Shown here: piece after piece, positions 34,963 to 42,585 of the stretch
Layout of the letters: each line of letters starts with the position of its first letter
Position numbering within the stretch: position 1 is the first letter of the stretch
Assembly (NCBI RefSeq): GCF_013359735.1
Contig: NZ_JABFMX010000009.1
Coordinates: forward strand, 95,286-159,285
Direction of reading: 5' to 3'
From: Arthrobacter sp. C9C5
GTDB lineage: Bacteria; Actinomycetota; Actinomycetes; Actinomycetales; Micrococcaceae
Length of the DNA stretch: 64,000 nt
Notes under the pieces: generated by a model
Database searches by the model: none
The model's input: the letters and a program-made list of their open reading frames with translations, nothing else
Told to the model about the DNA's origin: nothing
Program-made: the position numbers and the translations under genes

Positions 34963-36087
34963 CTAGGGGCTTTGGTCCCCCGCCCGTTTGGTACCGCCGT
35001 GTTCCTCCCGCAGCTCCCGTCCGCGGCGGATGTCCTCTTCCTCTTGGGCCTGCAGCTTGTCGCTCTTCTTCGTGTCGCGCGGCGGCAGCTGGATGGTTTC
35101 CTCGGCCTCGATGCCGGCCTGGAGCTGGCGGCCGCGCTCGGTTTCGGCGTCGAACTCGGCGCCGAACAGCAGCGACATGTTCAGGATCCACAGCCAGAGC
35201 AGGGCGATGATGACGCCGCCGATCGCACCGTAGGTCTTGTTGTAGCTGTTGGAGTAGGCCACGTAGAAGCCGAATGCCAGGGATGCCAGCAGGAAGACCA
35301 CCAGGGCAATGGCCGATCCCATGCTCATCCAGCGGAATTTCGGCTGCTTCACGTTGGGGGTGGCGTAGTAGAGGACGGCAATCGCCACGATCACCAGCAC
35401 CAGCATCACCGGCCACTTGGCGATGTTCCAGACGGCCAGGAACGCCCCGCCCAGGCCGATCAGGTTCCCGACGGACTCTGCCACCGGGCCGCTGAGCACC
35501 AGCATCGCGGCCAGCACGACGACGATCAGCAGGTTGACGACCGTGACTCCGAGCATGGTGCCGCGCAGCTTCAGGAACGGCCTGCCCTCATCGATCTCGT
35601 ACACCCGGTTCATGGCCCGCCCGAACGCCCCGACATAGCCGGAGGCGGACCAGAGGGCGGTGAGGAGGCCCACGATGAACGTCAGGCCGGCGGCCGAGGA
35701 GCTGGCCAGTTCTTCGACTACCGGGCGGATCGTGTCCACGGTCTGGCCGGGCGCGATGCCCTGGACGATGTCCAGCAGCGCCGACGTTGTCTTCTGGGCG
35801 TCTCCGAAAAGACCGAGCAGGGACACCAGCGCCAGGAGCGCCGGGAAGATTGAGAGCACCGAGTAGTAGGTCAGCGATGCCGCGAGGTCGGGGCACTGGT
35901 CTTTGGTGAATTCCCGCAGGGTCTTTTTGGCGATGTACTTCCAGGAAGGCTTGGTGACATCGGTCGGGCGGCCCGGCTTGCGCGCGTCGTCCGGGGCGGG
36001 GGCAGTGCGCGCCTTAGCGGTGCTGCTCTCGGGGGTTTCGGCGTCGTCCATGGAGCCAGTGTCCGCCTTGGTGAGGTTCTTGGCCAT
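34963..36087 (-). CDS. YihY/BrkB family integral membrane protein
   Basis: 374-aa protein with an acidic/basic hydrophilic N-terminus (about 45 residues), six transmembrane helices and a charged C-terminal region of about 60 residues rich in Glu/Arg/Lys. Family marks are KDQCPDLAASLTYYSVLSIFPALLALVSLLG and LWSASGYVGAFGRAMNRVYEIDEGRPFLKLRG and the terminal LLWLWILNMSLLFGAEFDAE. Formerly mis-assigned as RNase BN; real function unknown, probably envelope transport. It follows the DUF3618 gene by 81 bases with a hairpin in the gap. Confidence 0.92.
   Translation of the reverse strand: MAKNLTKADTGSMDDAETPESSTAKARTAPAPDDARKPGRPTDVTKPSWKYIAKKTLREFTKDQCPDLAASLTYYSVLSIFPALLALVSLLGLFGDAQKTTSALLDIVQGIAPGQTVDTIRPVVEELASSSAAGLTFIVGLLTALWSASGYVGAFGRAMNRVYEIDEGRPFLKLRGTMLGVTVVNLLIVVVLAAMLVLSGPVAESVGNLIGLGGAFLAVWNIAKWPVMLVLVIVAIAVLYYATPNVKQPKFRWMSMGSAIALVVFLLASLAFGFYVAYSNSYNKTYGAIGGVIIALLWLWILNMSLLFGAEFDAETERGRQLQAGIEAEETIQLPPRDTKKSDKLQAQEEEDIRRGRELREEHGGTKRAGDQSP
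34964..34981. promoter_or_regulatory. DosR-like box E before the universal stress protein gene
   Basis: TAGGGGCTTTGGTCCCCC: GGGG/CCCC arms around CTTTGGT. It overlaps the brkB stop codon and is 80 bp upstream of the universal stress protein ATG, a usual distance for a DosR-type site. Confidence 0.5.
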
Positions 36088-36116
36088 CGGAATCTTCTTT
36101 CGTGGTTAAGCGCAGC

Positions 36117-36153
36117 GGCCGGCTGCCCAGCGCGTCAGCGAGGGCAACCGGCC
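36117..36153 (-). terminator. 12-bp stem-loop between the DUF3618 and brkB genes
   Basis: GGCCGGCTGCCC and GGGCAACCGGCC pair with one mismatch around a 13-base loop. It lies just downstream of the DUF3618 stop and before the brkB start in the same direction, so it may partly terminate the upstream operon and lower brkB expression. No T-run follows. Confidence 0.5.
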
Positions 36154-36168
36154 GTCTTTCAGGTCGGG

Positions 36169-36777
36169 CTAGGCCTGCTGGACGTTGTCCTTGGCGTCGG
36201 CCGCACGGTCCTTGACGTCGGCGACGGCCATCTGGCCTTCGCCCTTGACGTTCTGGGCGGCGTCGGTGGCCGTCGCCTTGACGTTCTCCATGGCCGCCTG
36301 GGCAGGCTCCTTGAGGCCCTCGGCCACGTGCTGCGCGGCTTCGGTCAGCTCCGTGGTGAGCGGCTCGGCGGCCGTCTTCAAGGCGTCCGCTGCCTCGCGT
36401 TCCTTCTGGCTCGCCGGGATCAGCGAGGACACCAGCAGGCCGGCGCCGAAGGCGATGAGCCCTGCGGCGAGCGGGTTGCCCTGCGTCTTGGTCTTGGCCA
36501 GGTGCGGTGCGTCGGCGACGGCGGAGCCGGCGTCGTTCAGGTGCGAGGCGGCGCTGCCGCCTGCGGAATGCACGTTGCCGGCGGTGTAGTCGGCTGCTCC
36601 CATGACTTTCTCCTTCACTCCGAAGACGGCGTCTTTGACGTTTTCTTTGACCTTGTCGGTCTGGCGCTGGACGATGTGCGACGGGGTGACCTTGTCGGCC
36701 ACGGCGTCGACGTTGGTGCCGAGCCGGGCGCGGGTTGCTTCAATGTCGGCGCGGATGGCATCCGGGTTTTCACTCAT
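36169..36777 (-). CDS. DUF3618 protein
   Basis: 202-aa protein with the DUF3618 N-terminal signature NPDAIRADIEATRARLGTNVDAVADKVTPSHIVQRQ, one transmembrane helix near residues 105-125 (NPLAAGLIAFGAGLLVSSLIPAS), and a long C-terminal amphipathic helix made of short Ala/Lys/Glu repeats (VKATATDAAQNVKGEG, VKDRAADAKDNVQ) that resemble LEA-type or apolipoprotein repeats. Role unknown; probably membrane-surface stabilisation. GAGGAAA before the ATG is a good ribosome site. It follows the Holin-X gene by 15 bases. Confidence 0.9.
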   Translation of the reverse strand: MSENPDAIRADIEATRARLGTNVDAVADKVTPSHIVQRQTDKVKENVKDAVFGVKEKVMGAADYTAGNVHSAGGSAASHLNDAGSAVADAPHLAKTKTQGNPLAAGLIAFGAGLLVSSLIPASQKEREAADALKTAAEPLTTELTEAAQHVAEGLKEPAQAAMENVKATATDAAQNVKGEGQMAVADVKDRAADAKDNVQQA

Positions 36778-36792
36778 TGTGTTTTCCTCGCT

Positions 36793-37224
36793 CTAGTGGC
36801 TGGGCTTGAGGGTCGGGGGGATTTCCTGGAGGGTTTCCGCGGTCTGCGGCATGCCCTTGATCGCCTTGAGTTCCTTGCGGCCCATCGAGGCCAGGACGGC
36901 GCCGATGATGCCCCAGATGATCGCGACGACGACGCCGGACCATCCCAGCCCCATCAGCGTTCCCAAACCCCACCAGAGGGCGAGGGAGAGGAACAGCAGG
37001 ACGAAGTGGCCTGCGACGCCGGCACCGGCGAACATGCCGCTGCCCTTGCCGGCCCGGCCGGCGGTCTGCTTCAGTTCGGCCTTGGCGAGCTCCACTTCCT
37101 GACGCATCAGGGTGGACATGTCCCGCGTGACGTCACCGAGCAGGTCGCCCAGGGAGTTGGTTTCCGCTTTCACATGGGCCTCGGTGGGAGGCATCGGGGC
37201 GCCCGTGGGCATCTCGCTGCTCAT
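36793..37224 (-). CDS. Actinobacterial Holin-X/phage-holin-3_6 family protein
   Basis: 143-aa protein with two transmembrane helices (MFAGAGVAGHFVLLFLSLALWWGLG and WSGVVVAIIWGIIGAVLASMG) after an amphipathic segment SLGDLLGDVTRDMSTLMRQEVELAKAELKQTAGRAGKG, which is the family hallmark. Despite the family name there is no sign of a prophage; in actinobacteria it always appears with DUF3618-type genes. The ATG is in an ATGA overlap with the upstream gene. Confidence 0.9.
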   Translation of the reverse strand: MSSEMPTGAPMPPTEAHVKAETNSLGDLLGDVTRDMSTLMRQEVELAKAELKQTAGRAGKGSGMFAGAGVAGHFVLLFLSLALWWGLGTLMGLGWSGVVVAIIWGIIGAVLASMGRKELKAIKGMPQTAETLQEIPPTLKPSH

Positions 37225-38084
37225 CGACGGCCTCCGTCGAACGGATCCTTACGGTCGGGGTCGATGCTCGGGTCGATGCGGTACGGATCGGAGGCCAGCG
37301 GGTCGTTAGCCCACTGGTCGGCGTGCGCACCGGTGCCCTCAAGCGGGCTGGGCGGGTAGGTGTCGGCAACTCCGGCGGTCGTGGTTTCCGGGTAGGTCAC
37401 CGGCGGCGGGGGCACCGCGACGCCGGCATCGGGCACCCTGGAGACCGGGGCGCTGTACTGCGCCGGGGTGCCGGTGCTGCCGGTGGACGTCGTTTCCGGA
37501 GCCCCGGCGCTGAGGCTGCGGCTGAGGCGTCCGGCCAGGATGCCGGCGCCGGCAGCGGCCAGCAGGAAGGTGCCGGGGCGCTGGCGGGCGAAGGACTTGA
37601 CCTCGGTGAGCAACGAACCGGGATCGCGGTTGTCGAGCCACGTGGCCACGGACTGTGACCGCTCGGCGGCCTGGCGGATCAGGTCGGTCGCGACGCCGGG
37701 CTGGTCAGAGGCGTCCGCCATGGTGTGGAGTTCGCTGGAAATGGAGCGCAGGCCCTGGGCGGCCTTCTGCTGCTGCGTGCCGGCCTGGGCGGTAAGGTCT
37801 GTCCGCGCCTGATTGATGAGGTCCTTGGCGTTGCTCTTGACCTCGCCGGCCACGTTGGCCGCTTCGGCCTTCGCGGTTTCGGTGACGTTCTGGGCCGACT
37901 CCGCGGCCTGCTGCTTGACCTCACCGGCTTCGCCCTTGGCGGTGTCGGTCTTCGAGGGCGTCCCGGTCGAGGCGGGCGGGAACGTCGAGCTCTCCCGAAG
38001 TGCCGGCTCTGTACCTAGCTCCGTGCCCTGCGTCGCCGTCGGGGTTCCGTAGCTGCCGTCCTGGGGCCATTGGTTCTCTGTCAT
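37221..38084 (-). CDS. Ala/Lys-rich helical membrane-associated protein, first gene of the Holin-X operon
   Basis: 287-aa protein of no named family that I recognise. Residues 45-115 are LEA/apolipoprotein-like helical repeats (VKQQAAESAQNVTETAKAEAANVAGEVKSNAKDLINQART), followed by a helix SLLTEVKSFARQRPGTFLLAAAGAGILAGRLSRSL with one probable membrane-inserting segment, then a Pro/Thr/Ser-rich tail and an Asp-rich end (DPYRIDPSIDPDRKDPFDGG). Its start has AAGGAAAGAGAG upstream. It shares its stop with the Holin-X start, so it is operon head; the TAAGCATGATTA palindrome lies upstream at 38145. Confidence 0.8.
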   Translation of the reverse strand: MTENQWPQDGSYGTPTATQGTELGTEPALRESSTFPPASTGTPSKTDTAKGEAGEVKQQAAESAQNVTETAKAEAANVAGEVKSNAKDLINQARTDLTAQAGTQQQKAAQGLRSISSELHTMADASDQPGVATDLIRQAAERSQSVATWLDNRDPGSLLTEVKSFARQRPGTFLLAAAGAGILAGRLSRSLSAGAPETTSTGSTGTPAQYSAPVSRVPDAGVAVPPPPVTYPETTTAGVADTYPPSPLEGTGAHADQWANDPLASDPYRIDPSIDPDRKDPFDGGRR

Positions 38085-38144
38085 CGTCGCTCTCTTTCCT
38101 TGTAGATCTGCTGCCGGTTAGCAAACCAGCAGCGCCGAACCCGA

Positions 38145-38177
38145 ATAGTAAGCATGATTACTATCCGATAGTAAGCA
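38145..38177. promoter_or_regulatory. Operator-like repeats ATAGTAAGCA
   Basis: ATAGTAAGCA occurs at 38145-38154 and again at 38168-38177; the first copy also forms an inverted repeat, ATAGTAA-GCATGA-TTACTAT. It is the AT-richest stretch in the region between the divergent DUF3618/Holin-X operon and the spermidine-synthase-like gene. The core resembles CTAAGTATGCTTAG at 17951. Confidence 0.5.
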
Positions 38178-38242
38178 CGCTTTGCATTCGATTACAAGGA
38201 GATTCCGAGAATCGTCGGCTGCCGGCCAGCTAGGGTTGACGC

Positions 38243-38266
38243 ATGAGCGGAACGGCGGACAGCTGA
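38243..38266 (+). other. Seven-residue leader ORF coupled by TGATG
   Basis: ATG at 38243 encodes MSGTADS and its TGA shares an A with the ATG of the spermidine-synthase-like gene. TAGGGT at 38231-38236 could be a -10 element that puts transcription start at this ATG (leaderless). The downstream gene lacks its own clear ribosome site, so reinitiation is plausible. Confidence 0.35.
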
Positions 38267-39216
38267 TGGCAAAGCGAGGCAGGGCGGCCGGTCGAAACGC
38301 CGGGATTTCGGCGCCGGGAGTGGTGGAAGTGCCGAAGGGCAGCCGCCCTGACGGTCCGGTCTCGGGGGTCTACTACATCGACACCGGCGACTGCGAGCTG
38401 ATCCCGGACCAGGACAATTCGACCGGGTGGCTACTGCGGATCAACGGTGTCATGAGCTCCCATATCGACCTCGCCGACCCGCTGTTCCTCGACTTCGAGT
38501 ACATGCGCTGGATTGCGGCGCTGGTGGAATCGCGCTGGCCGCCGGTGGCCAGGCCGAAGCTGCGCGCCCTGCACCTGGGCGGGGGAGCCTGCTCGCTGGC
38601 GCGCTACTTCCACGCCGCCTATCCGGACGCCCGCCAGGTGGTGGTGGAGCTGGACGGGAAACTCGCCGAGTACGTCCGCGGCTGGTTCGACTTGCCCAAG
38701 GCGCCGCTGCTGCGCCTGCGCGTGGGGGAGGCTCGCGAGGTTACCGAGAGCCTCACGCCGCAGACGCGGGACCTCATCATTCGCGACGTCTTCGCCGGCT
38801 CCATCACCCCGCGGCCGCTCACCACCAGCGAATTCACCGGGCACGCCAAGCGTGTCCTGGCGCCCGGCGGGATCTACCTGGTGAATTCCGGCGACGCCCC
38901 GGCCCTGGCCAACGCGCGCGAGGATGCTGCCACGATCGCGGCGGCCTTCGAGCACACGGTGATCATCGCCGACCCTGCCATGCTCAAGGGCCGGCGCTAC
39001 GGCAACATGATCATCGCCGGCAGCGACGTGCCGTTCGACGACGACCCCGGCCTCGCACGGCGCCTGCTGGGCGGCGCGGTGCCGGCCCACATCTGGCACG
39101 ATGCCAAGGTGCGCGCCTTCGCCGCCGGCGCCGCCGTCCGCCACGACCCCGCATCCGCTGACCCGACGACGGCGGACCCGATGACGGCGGACCCGACGTC
39201 GTCGACGGCTCCGTAA
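38266..39216 (+). CDS. Spermidine synthase-like methyltransferase-fold protein
   Basis: 316-aa protein with the spermine/spermidine synthase (class I SAM) fold: LRALHLGGGACSLARYFHAAYPDARQVVVELDGKLAEYVRGWFDLP, then TRDLIIRDVFAGSITPRPLTTSEF and VLAPGGIYLVNSGD. The aminopropyltransferase catalytic pair in LIxDVFxG is partly retained (RDVFAG), but there is no clear putrescine site, so polyamine synthesis is not certain; actinobacterial fused or orphan SpeE-like proteins are of unknown role. The C-terminal tail is a short repeat (ADPTTADPMTADPTSS). Its stop is inside the left arm of the palindromic element at 39208. Confidence 0.85.
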   Translation: MAKRGRAAGRNAGISAPGVVEVPKGSRPDGPVSGVYYIDTGDCELIPDQDNSTGWLLRINGVMSSHIDLADPLFLDFEYMRWIAALVESRWPPVARPKLRALHLGGGACSLARYFHAAYPDARQVVVELDGKLAEYVRGWFDLPKAPLLRLRVGEAREVTESLTPQTRDLIIRDVFAGSITPRPLTTSEFTGHAKRVLAPGGIYLVNSGDAPALANAREDAATIAAAFEHTVIIADPAMLKGRRYGNMIIAGSDVPFDDDPGLARRLLGGAVPAHIWHDAKVRAFAAGAAVRHDPASADPTTADPMTADPTSSTAP

Positions 39217-39258
39217 TGGCCCTGTTGCGGCCCCAAAACGGCGCCTACGGAGCAATCG
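39208..39258. repeat. Palindromic element, CGATTGCTCCGTA family, copy 1
   Basis: Reverse-oriented copy of the element at 48187-48244. It shares the right arm TACGGAGCAATCG, the left GGCTCCGTAA, and inner blocks CAAAACGGCGCC and GGCCCTGTTGC. It spans both stop codons of the convergent speE-like and LysR genes and so likely ends both transcripts. Confidence 0.75.
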
Positions 39259-40162
39259 CTGCGTACCCGTCCCGGCCCATCAGCGCCTCGCGGTGCGCGT
39301 CGGTCTGCTCGCGCAGGGCCTGGACTACCGCGGCCACGGCCGGCCGGCGCATCGAGTCGGGCCGCAGGACCATCCAGTAGGGGAGCAGTTCGGCGAACTT
39401 ATCCGGCAACAGCCTGACCAGGTCCGGATGCAGGTCCGCGGCGAAGCAGGGCAGGAACCCGATTCCGGCCCCGGCCCGCGTCGCCTCCACGTGGACAAAG
39501 ACATTGGTGGAGCTCAGCCCGTCCCGCATGGTCGGCACCAGCCGCCGCGGGGCGTCGAGGTCGTCCACCTGGAGCATGGAGTCGACGAAGTAGACCAGCG
39601 GATGCGCCTTCAGTTCGTCCACCGATCGCGGCGTCCCGTACTCGGCCAGGTAGCTCCGCGAGGCATACATCCCCAGCATGTATTCGCCGAGCTGGGCCGC
39701 CTCGGCCCGGTGCACCTGCGGCTCGCCGACCACCACCTCGATGTCCAGGCCGGAGCGCTGCTGCAGCGCCCGCCGGGTCACAGTGATGATCTCCACGCTG
39801 AGCCCGGGGTGGTGGCGGCGCAGCCGGGCCACCGCGGGGGCCGCGATGTAGGCGCTGAAACCGTCGGTGGCGGTCATCCGCACGACGCCGGTGACGGGGT
39901 CCGGCGTCGTCCCCGGCTTTTCGAGCGAGCGCACGGCGCCTTCCACCTGCTCGGCGACGGCGACCGCCGCGGCGCCGAGTTCCGTCAGTTCCCAGCCGCC
40001 CGCGGCCCGGGACAGCACGCGGCCGCCGAGGGCCTTCTCCAGGGCCGCGATCCGGCGGGAGACCGTGGTGTGGTTCAGGCCCAGGACCTGGGCCGCCGTC
40101 GTAAATTTGGCCGAGCGCGAGACCGCCAGCAGCACCAACAGGTCGTCGGGATTTGCATTCAT
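39245..40162 (-). CDS. LysR family regulator of the hydroxybutyrate module
   Basis: 305-aa LysR-type regulator. The N-terminal helix-turn-helix (DDLLVLLAVSRSAKFTTAAQVLGLNHTTVSRRIAALEKALGG) is followed by the effector-binding fold (RMTATDGFSAYIAAPAVARLRRHHPGLSVEII). ATG 40162 is the start because NANPDDLLVLLAV is the normal beginning. It is divergent from the MHS symporter/SDR operon across 133 bases that hold a GCAC-N7-GTGC palindrome, the usual geometry for a LysR protein that controls its neighbour; effector probably 3-hydroxybutyrate or a related acid. Confidence 0.92.
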   Translation of the reverse strand: MNANPDDLLVLLAVSRSAKFTTAAQVLGLNHTTVSRRIAALEKALGGRVLSRAAGGWELTELGAAAVAVAEQVEGAVRSLEKPGTTPDPVTGVVRMTATDGFSAYIAAPAVARLRRHHPGLSVEIITVTRRALQQRSGLDIEVVVGEPQVHRAEAAQLGEYMLGMYASRSYLAEYGTPRSVDELKAHPLVYFVDSMLQVDDLDAPRRLVPTMRDGLSSTNVFVHVEATRAGAGIGFLPCFAADLHPDLVRLLPDKFAELLPYWMVLRPDSMRRPAVAAVVQALREQTDAHREALMGRDGYAAIAP

Positions 40163-40174
40163 ATCTGCAATTCT

Positions 40175-40189
40175 GCACATACATAGTGC
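40175..40189. promoter_or_regulatory. LysR-type operator candidate
   Basis: GCACATACATAGTGC has GCAC/GTGC arms with seven bases between, inside a longer TGCA-rich stretch next to the LysR start. It has the T-N11-A type spacing that LysR proteins use. Confidence 0.45.
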
Positions 40190-40295
40190 CGGTTTGGCCA
40201 TTGAACCGCAAGGAATCTGCGGCAATACTCGATGAAGCCCATTTTCAGTGCTGTGCATCACGGCGCGTGTCATCGTGGACACTAAGGAGAACGAA

Positions 40296-41675
40296 ATGAG
40301 CGTAGACCAACGCTCCGCAACACCCCCCGCCGCAGCCACCAAGGGTGCAGGCCTCAAGAAAATCGTCGCCGCATCGATGGTCGGCACCGTCGTGGAGTGG
40401 TACGAATTCTTCCTCTACGCCACCGCCGCCACCCTGGTGTTCGGCAAGTACTTCTTCCCCGCCACCGGCAATGAGCTGGACGGCATCATCCAGGCGTTCC
40501 TGACCTACGCCGTGGGCTTCGTCGCCCGCCCGCTCGGCGGAATCGTCTTCGGCCAGATCGGCGACAAGCTGGGCCGCAAGCCCACCCTGCAGTTGACCAT
40601 CGTGATCATCGGTGTCTCCACCTTCCTGATGGGCTGCCTCCCGGGCTTCGTCGACATCGGCTACCTCGCGCCGGCCCTGCTGGTGGCACTGCGCTTCATC
40701 CAGGGCTTCGCGCTGGGCGGCGAATGGGGCGGCGCTGTGCTGCTCGTTGCCGAGCACAGCCCCAACGAGACCCGCGGTTTCTGGTCCAGCTGGCCCCAGG
40801 CGGCCGTCCCGGTCGGCAACCTGCTGGCCACCCTGGTCCTGTTCATCGTGTCCAACGTGCTCAGCGCCGCCGACTTCCTCGGCTGGGGCTGGCGCGTGGC
40901 GTTCTGGCTCTCCGCCGTGATCGTGTTCGTCGGCTACTACATCCGCACCAACGTCTCCGAAGCCCCGATCTTCCTCGAAGCCAAGGCGCAGCTGGAGCAG
41001 GAGCAGGCCGCCAGCTACGGCGTCCGCGAAGTCATCCGCAAGTACCCCAAGGGCATCCTGCAGGCCATGGGCCTCCGTTTCGCGGAAAACATCATGTACT
41101 ACCTCGTGGTGAGCTTCGCGATTGTCTACCTCAAGAGCGTGCACAAGTACGACACGTCCTCGCTGCTGCTGGCACTGTTGATTGCCCACCTCATCCACTT
41201 CCTGGTCATCCCGCAGGTCGGACGGCTCGTGGACAGCTGGGGCCGCAAGCCGGTCTACCTGGTCGGCGCCATCACCGGCGCGACCTGGCCGTTCTTCGCC
41301 TTCCCGATGTTCGACACCCGCAACCCGGTGATCATTGTGCTCGCCGTGACGATCGGTCTGTGCCTGCACGCCTTCATGTACGCCGGCCAGCCGGCGCTGA
41401 TGTCGGAGCTGTTCCCGACCCGGATGCGTTATGCGGGCGTCTCGCTGGGCTCGCAGGTCACCTCGATCTTCGCCGGCTCGCTCGCGCCGCTGCTCGCCAC
41501 GGCGTGGCTCAAGGACACCGGTTCCTGGCTGCCCACCGCCATCTACCTCGTGGTGGCCTGTGCTATCACCACGGTGGCAGTGCTCAGCCTCAAGGAAACC
41601 AAGGGCATCGCCCTCGAGGACGTGGACCGGGCCGACGCCGAGCGTGAAGGCCTGGCAGTAGCGGCCGTCCGCTGA
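40296..41675 (+). CDS. MHS family metabolite:proton symporter
   Basis: 459-aa, 12-helix MFS transporter of the metabolite:H+ symporter family (ShiA/ProP/KgtP relatives). Hallmarks: SMVGTVVEWYEFFLYATAA, RPLGGIVFGQIGDKLGRKPTL and RFIQGFALGGEWGGAVLLVAEHSP; the second half has LVDSWGRKPVYLVGA. Substrate from context is probably 3-hydroxybutyrate or another short hydroxy acid. Start ATG 40296 has AAGGAG at 40284-40289. It is followed by the SDR gene after 48 bases. Confidence 0.92.
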   Translation: MSVDQRSATPPAAATKGAGLKKIVAASMVGTVVEWYEFFLYATAATLVFGKYFFPATGNELDGIIQAFLTYAVGFVARPLGGIVFGQIGDKLGRKPTLQLTIVIIGVSTFLMGCLPGFVDIGYLAPALLVALRFIQGFALGGEWGGAVLLVAEHSPNETRGFWSSWPQAAVPVGNLLATLVLFIVSNVLSAADFLGWGWRVAFWLSAVIVFVGYYIRTNVSEAPIFLEAKAQLEQEQAASYGVREVIRKYPKGILQAMGLRFAENIMYYLVVSFAIVYLKSVHKYDTSSLLLALLIAHLIHFLVIPQVGRLVDSWGRKPVYLVGAITGATWPFFAFPMFDTRNPVIIVLAVTIGLCLHAFMYAGQPALMSELFPTRMRYAGVSLGSQVTSIFAGSLAPLLATAWLKDTGSWLPTAIYLVVACAITTVAVLSLKETKGIALEDVDRADAEREGLAVAAVR

Positions 41676-41723
41676 ACTGCTTGAATCTGATGACCGTGAA
41701 TCTCTGAACTGGAAGGCTGGGTA

Positions 41724-42473
41724 ATGGAAAATACACTCAACGGCCGCAAGGCATTGGTCACCGGCGGCGCGGGCGGGATCGGCGCTGCCAGCGTTCGTGC
41801 CCTCGCTGCGAGGGGCGCGAAGGTGGTGGTTGCCGACGTCGACGAAGCCGCCGCCACCGCCCTCGCCGACGAGGTGGGGGGCACCGCGTGGGCGGTGAAC
41901 CTGCTCGACGTCGAGGCCTTGCAGACGCTCAGCCTGGATTGCGACATCCTGGTCAACAACGCCGGGATCCAGCGCATCAGCCCGATCGAGGACTTTGATC
42001 CGGCAGATTTCCGCCGCATCGTCACGCTCATGCTTGAGGCGCCGTTCCTGCTGATCCGGGCCGCGTTGCCGCACATGTACGCCAACGGCTTCGGCCGGAT
42101 CATCAACCTGTCCTCGGTCCACGGGCTTCGGGCCTCGCCGTTCAAGAGCGCCTACGTCTCCGCCAAGCACGGCCTGGAAGGGCTGAGCAAGGTGACGGCG
42201 CTGGAGGGCGGCGCCCACGGTGTGACGTCCAACTGCATCAATCCCGGGTATGTCCGGACGCCGCTGGTCGAGTCGCAGATTGCGGACCAGGCCAAGGTGC
42301 ACGGCATTCCGGAGTCCGAGGTGCTGGCCAAGATCATGCTCACCGAGGCGGCCGTGAAGCGGCTGGTCGAACCCGAGGAGGTGGCCTCGCTGGTGGCGTG
42401 GCTGGCCTCGAACGACGCCGGCATGGTCACCGGCGCCAGCTACACCATGGACGGCGGCTGGTCCGCCCGATAG
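41724..42473 (+). CDS. bdhA: 3-hydroxybutyrate dehydrogenase (SDR family)
   Basis: 249-aa short-chain dehydrogenase. TGGAGGIGAASVRALAARGAKVVVADVD is the NAD-binding motif, NNAGIQRISPIEDF the family spot, NLSSVHGLRASPFKSAYVSAKHGLEGL gives the catalytic Ser-Tyr-Lys, and NCINPGYVRTPLVESQI with a Gln-rich lid match D-3-hydroxybutyrate dehydrogenase. It oxidises 3-hydroxybutyrate to acetoacetate in the cytosol. The paired symporter and LysR complete a compact utilisation module; a thiolase or CoA-transferase is not in the window. A strong terminator follows 10 bases after the stop. Confidence 0.9.
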   Translation: MENTLNGRKALVTGGAGGIGAASVRALAARGAKVVVADVDEAAATALADEVGGTAWAVNLLDVEALQTLSLDCDILVNNAGIQRISPIEDFDPADFRRIVTLMLEAPFLLIRAALPHMYANGFGRIINLSSVHGLRASPFKSAYVSAKHGLEGLSKVTALEGGAHGVTSNCINPGYVRTPLVESQIADQAKVHGIPESEVLAKIMLTEAAVKRLVEPEEVASLVAWLASNDAGMVTGASYTMDGGWSAR

Positions 42474-42483
42474 AGCGCTAACT

Positions 42484-42519
42484 CTGACCCGCCCGGGCAG
42501 CTCTGTCCGGGCGGGTCAG
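42484..42519 (+). terminator. Intrinsic-type terminator after bdhA
   Basis: CTGACCCGCCCGG and CCGGGCGGGTCAG form a perfect 13-bp stem around a 10-base loop, starting 10 bases after the bdhA stop. The T-tract is poor, as usual in high-GC actinobacteria. Confidence 0.85.
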
Positions 42520-42585
42520 TCGTCTGTCAGCCCGGTCCGGTTTGGTGGCGGCCTTGCCGCCGGGGCGTGCCACTAGGCTGGGGGC

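Noticed and set aside
36793..37224. Possible prophage, from the holin family name
   Set aside because: No integrase, structural, lysin or attachment sequences nearby; Holin-X proteins are chromosomal in actinobacteria with DUF3618 genes.
39135..39213. Tandem repeat ADPTTADPMTADPT at the end of the speE-like protein as a functional domain
   Set aside because: It is a short low-complexity tail at the stop and adjoins the palindromic element; more likely drift in a disordered end.
40245..42302. 685-codon minus-strand open frame
   Set aside because: Antisense to the MHS symporter and bdhA; no domain and no start signal.
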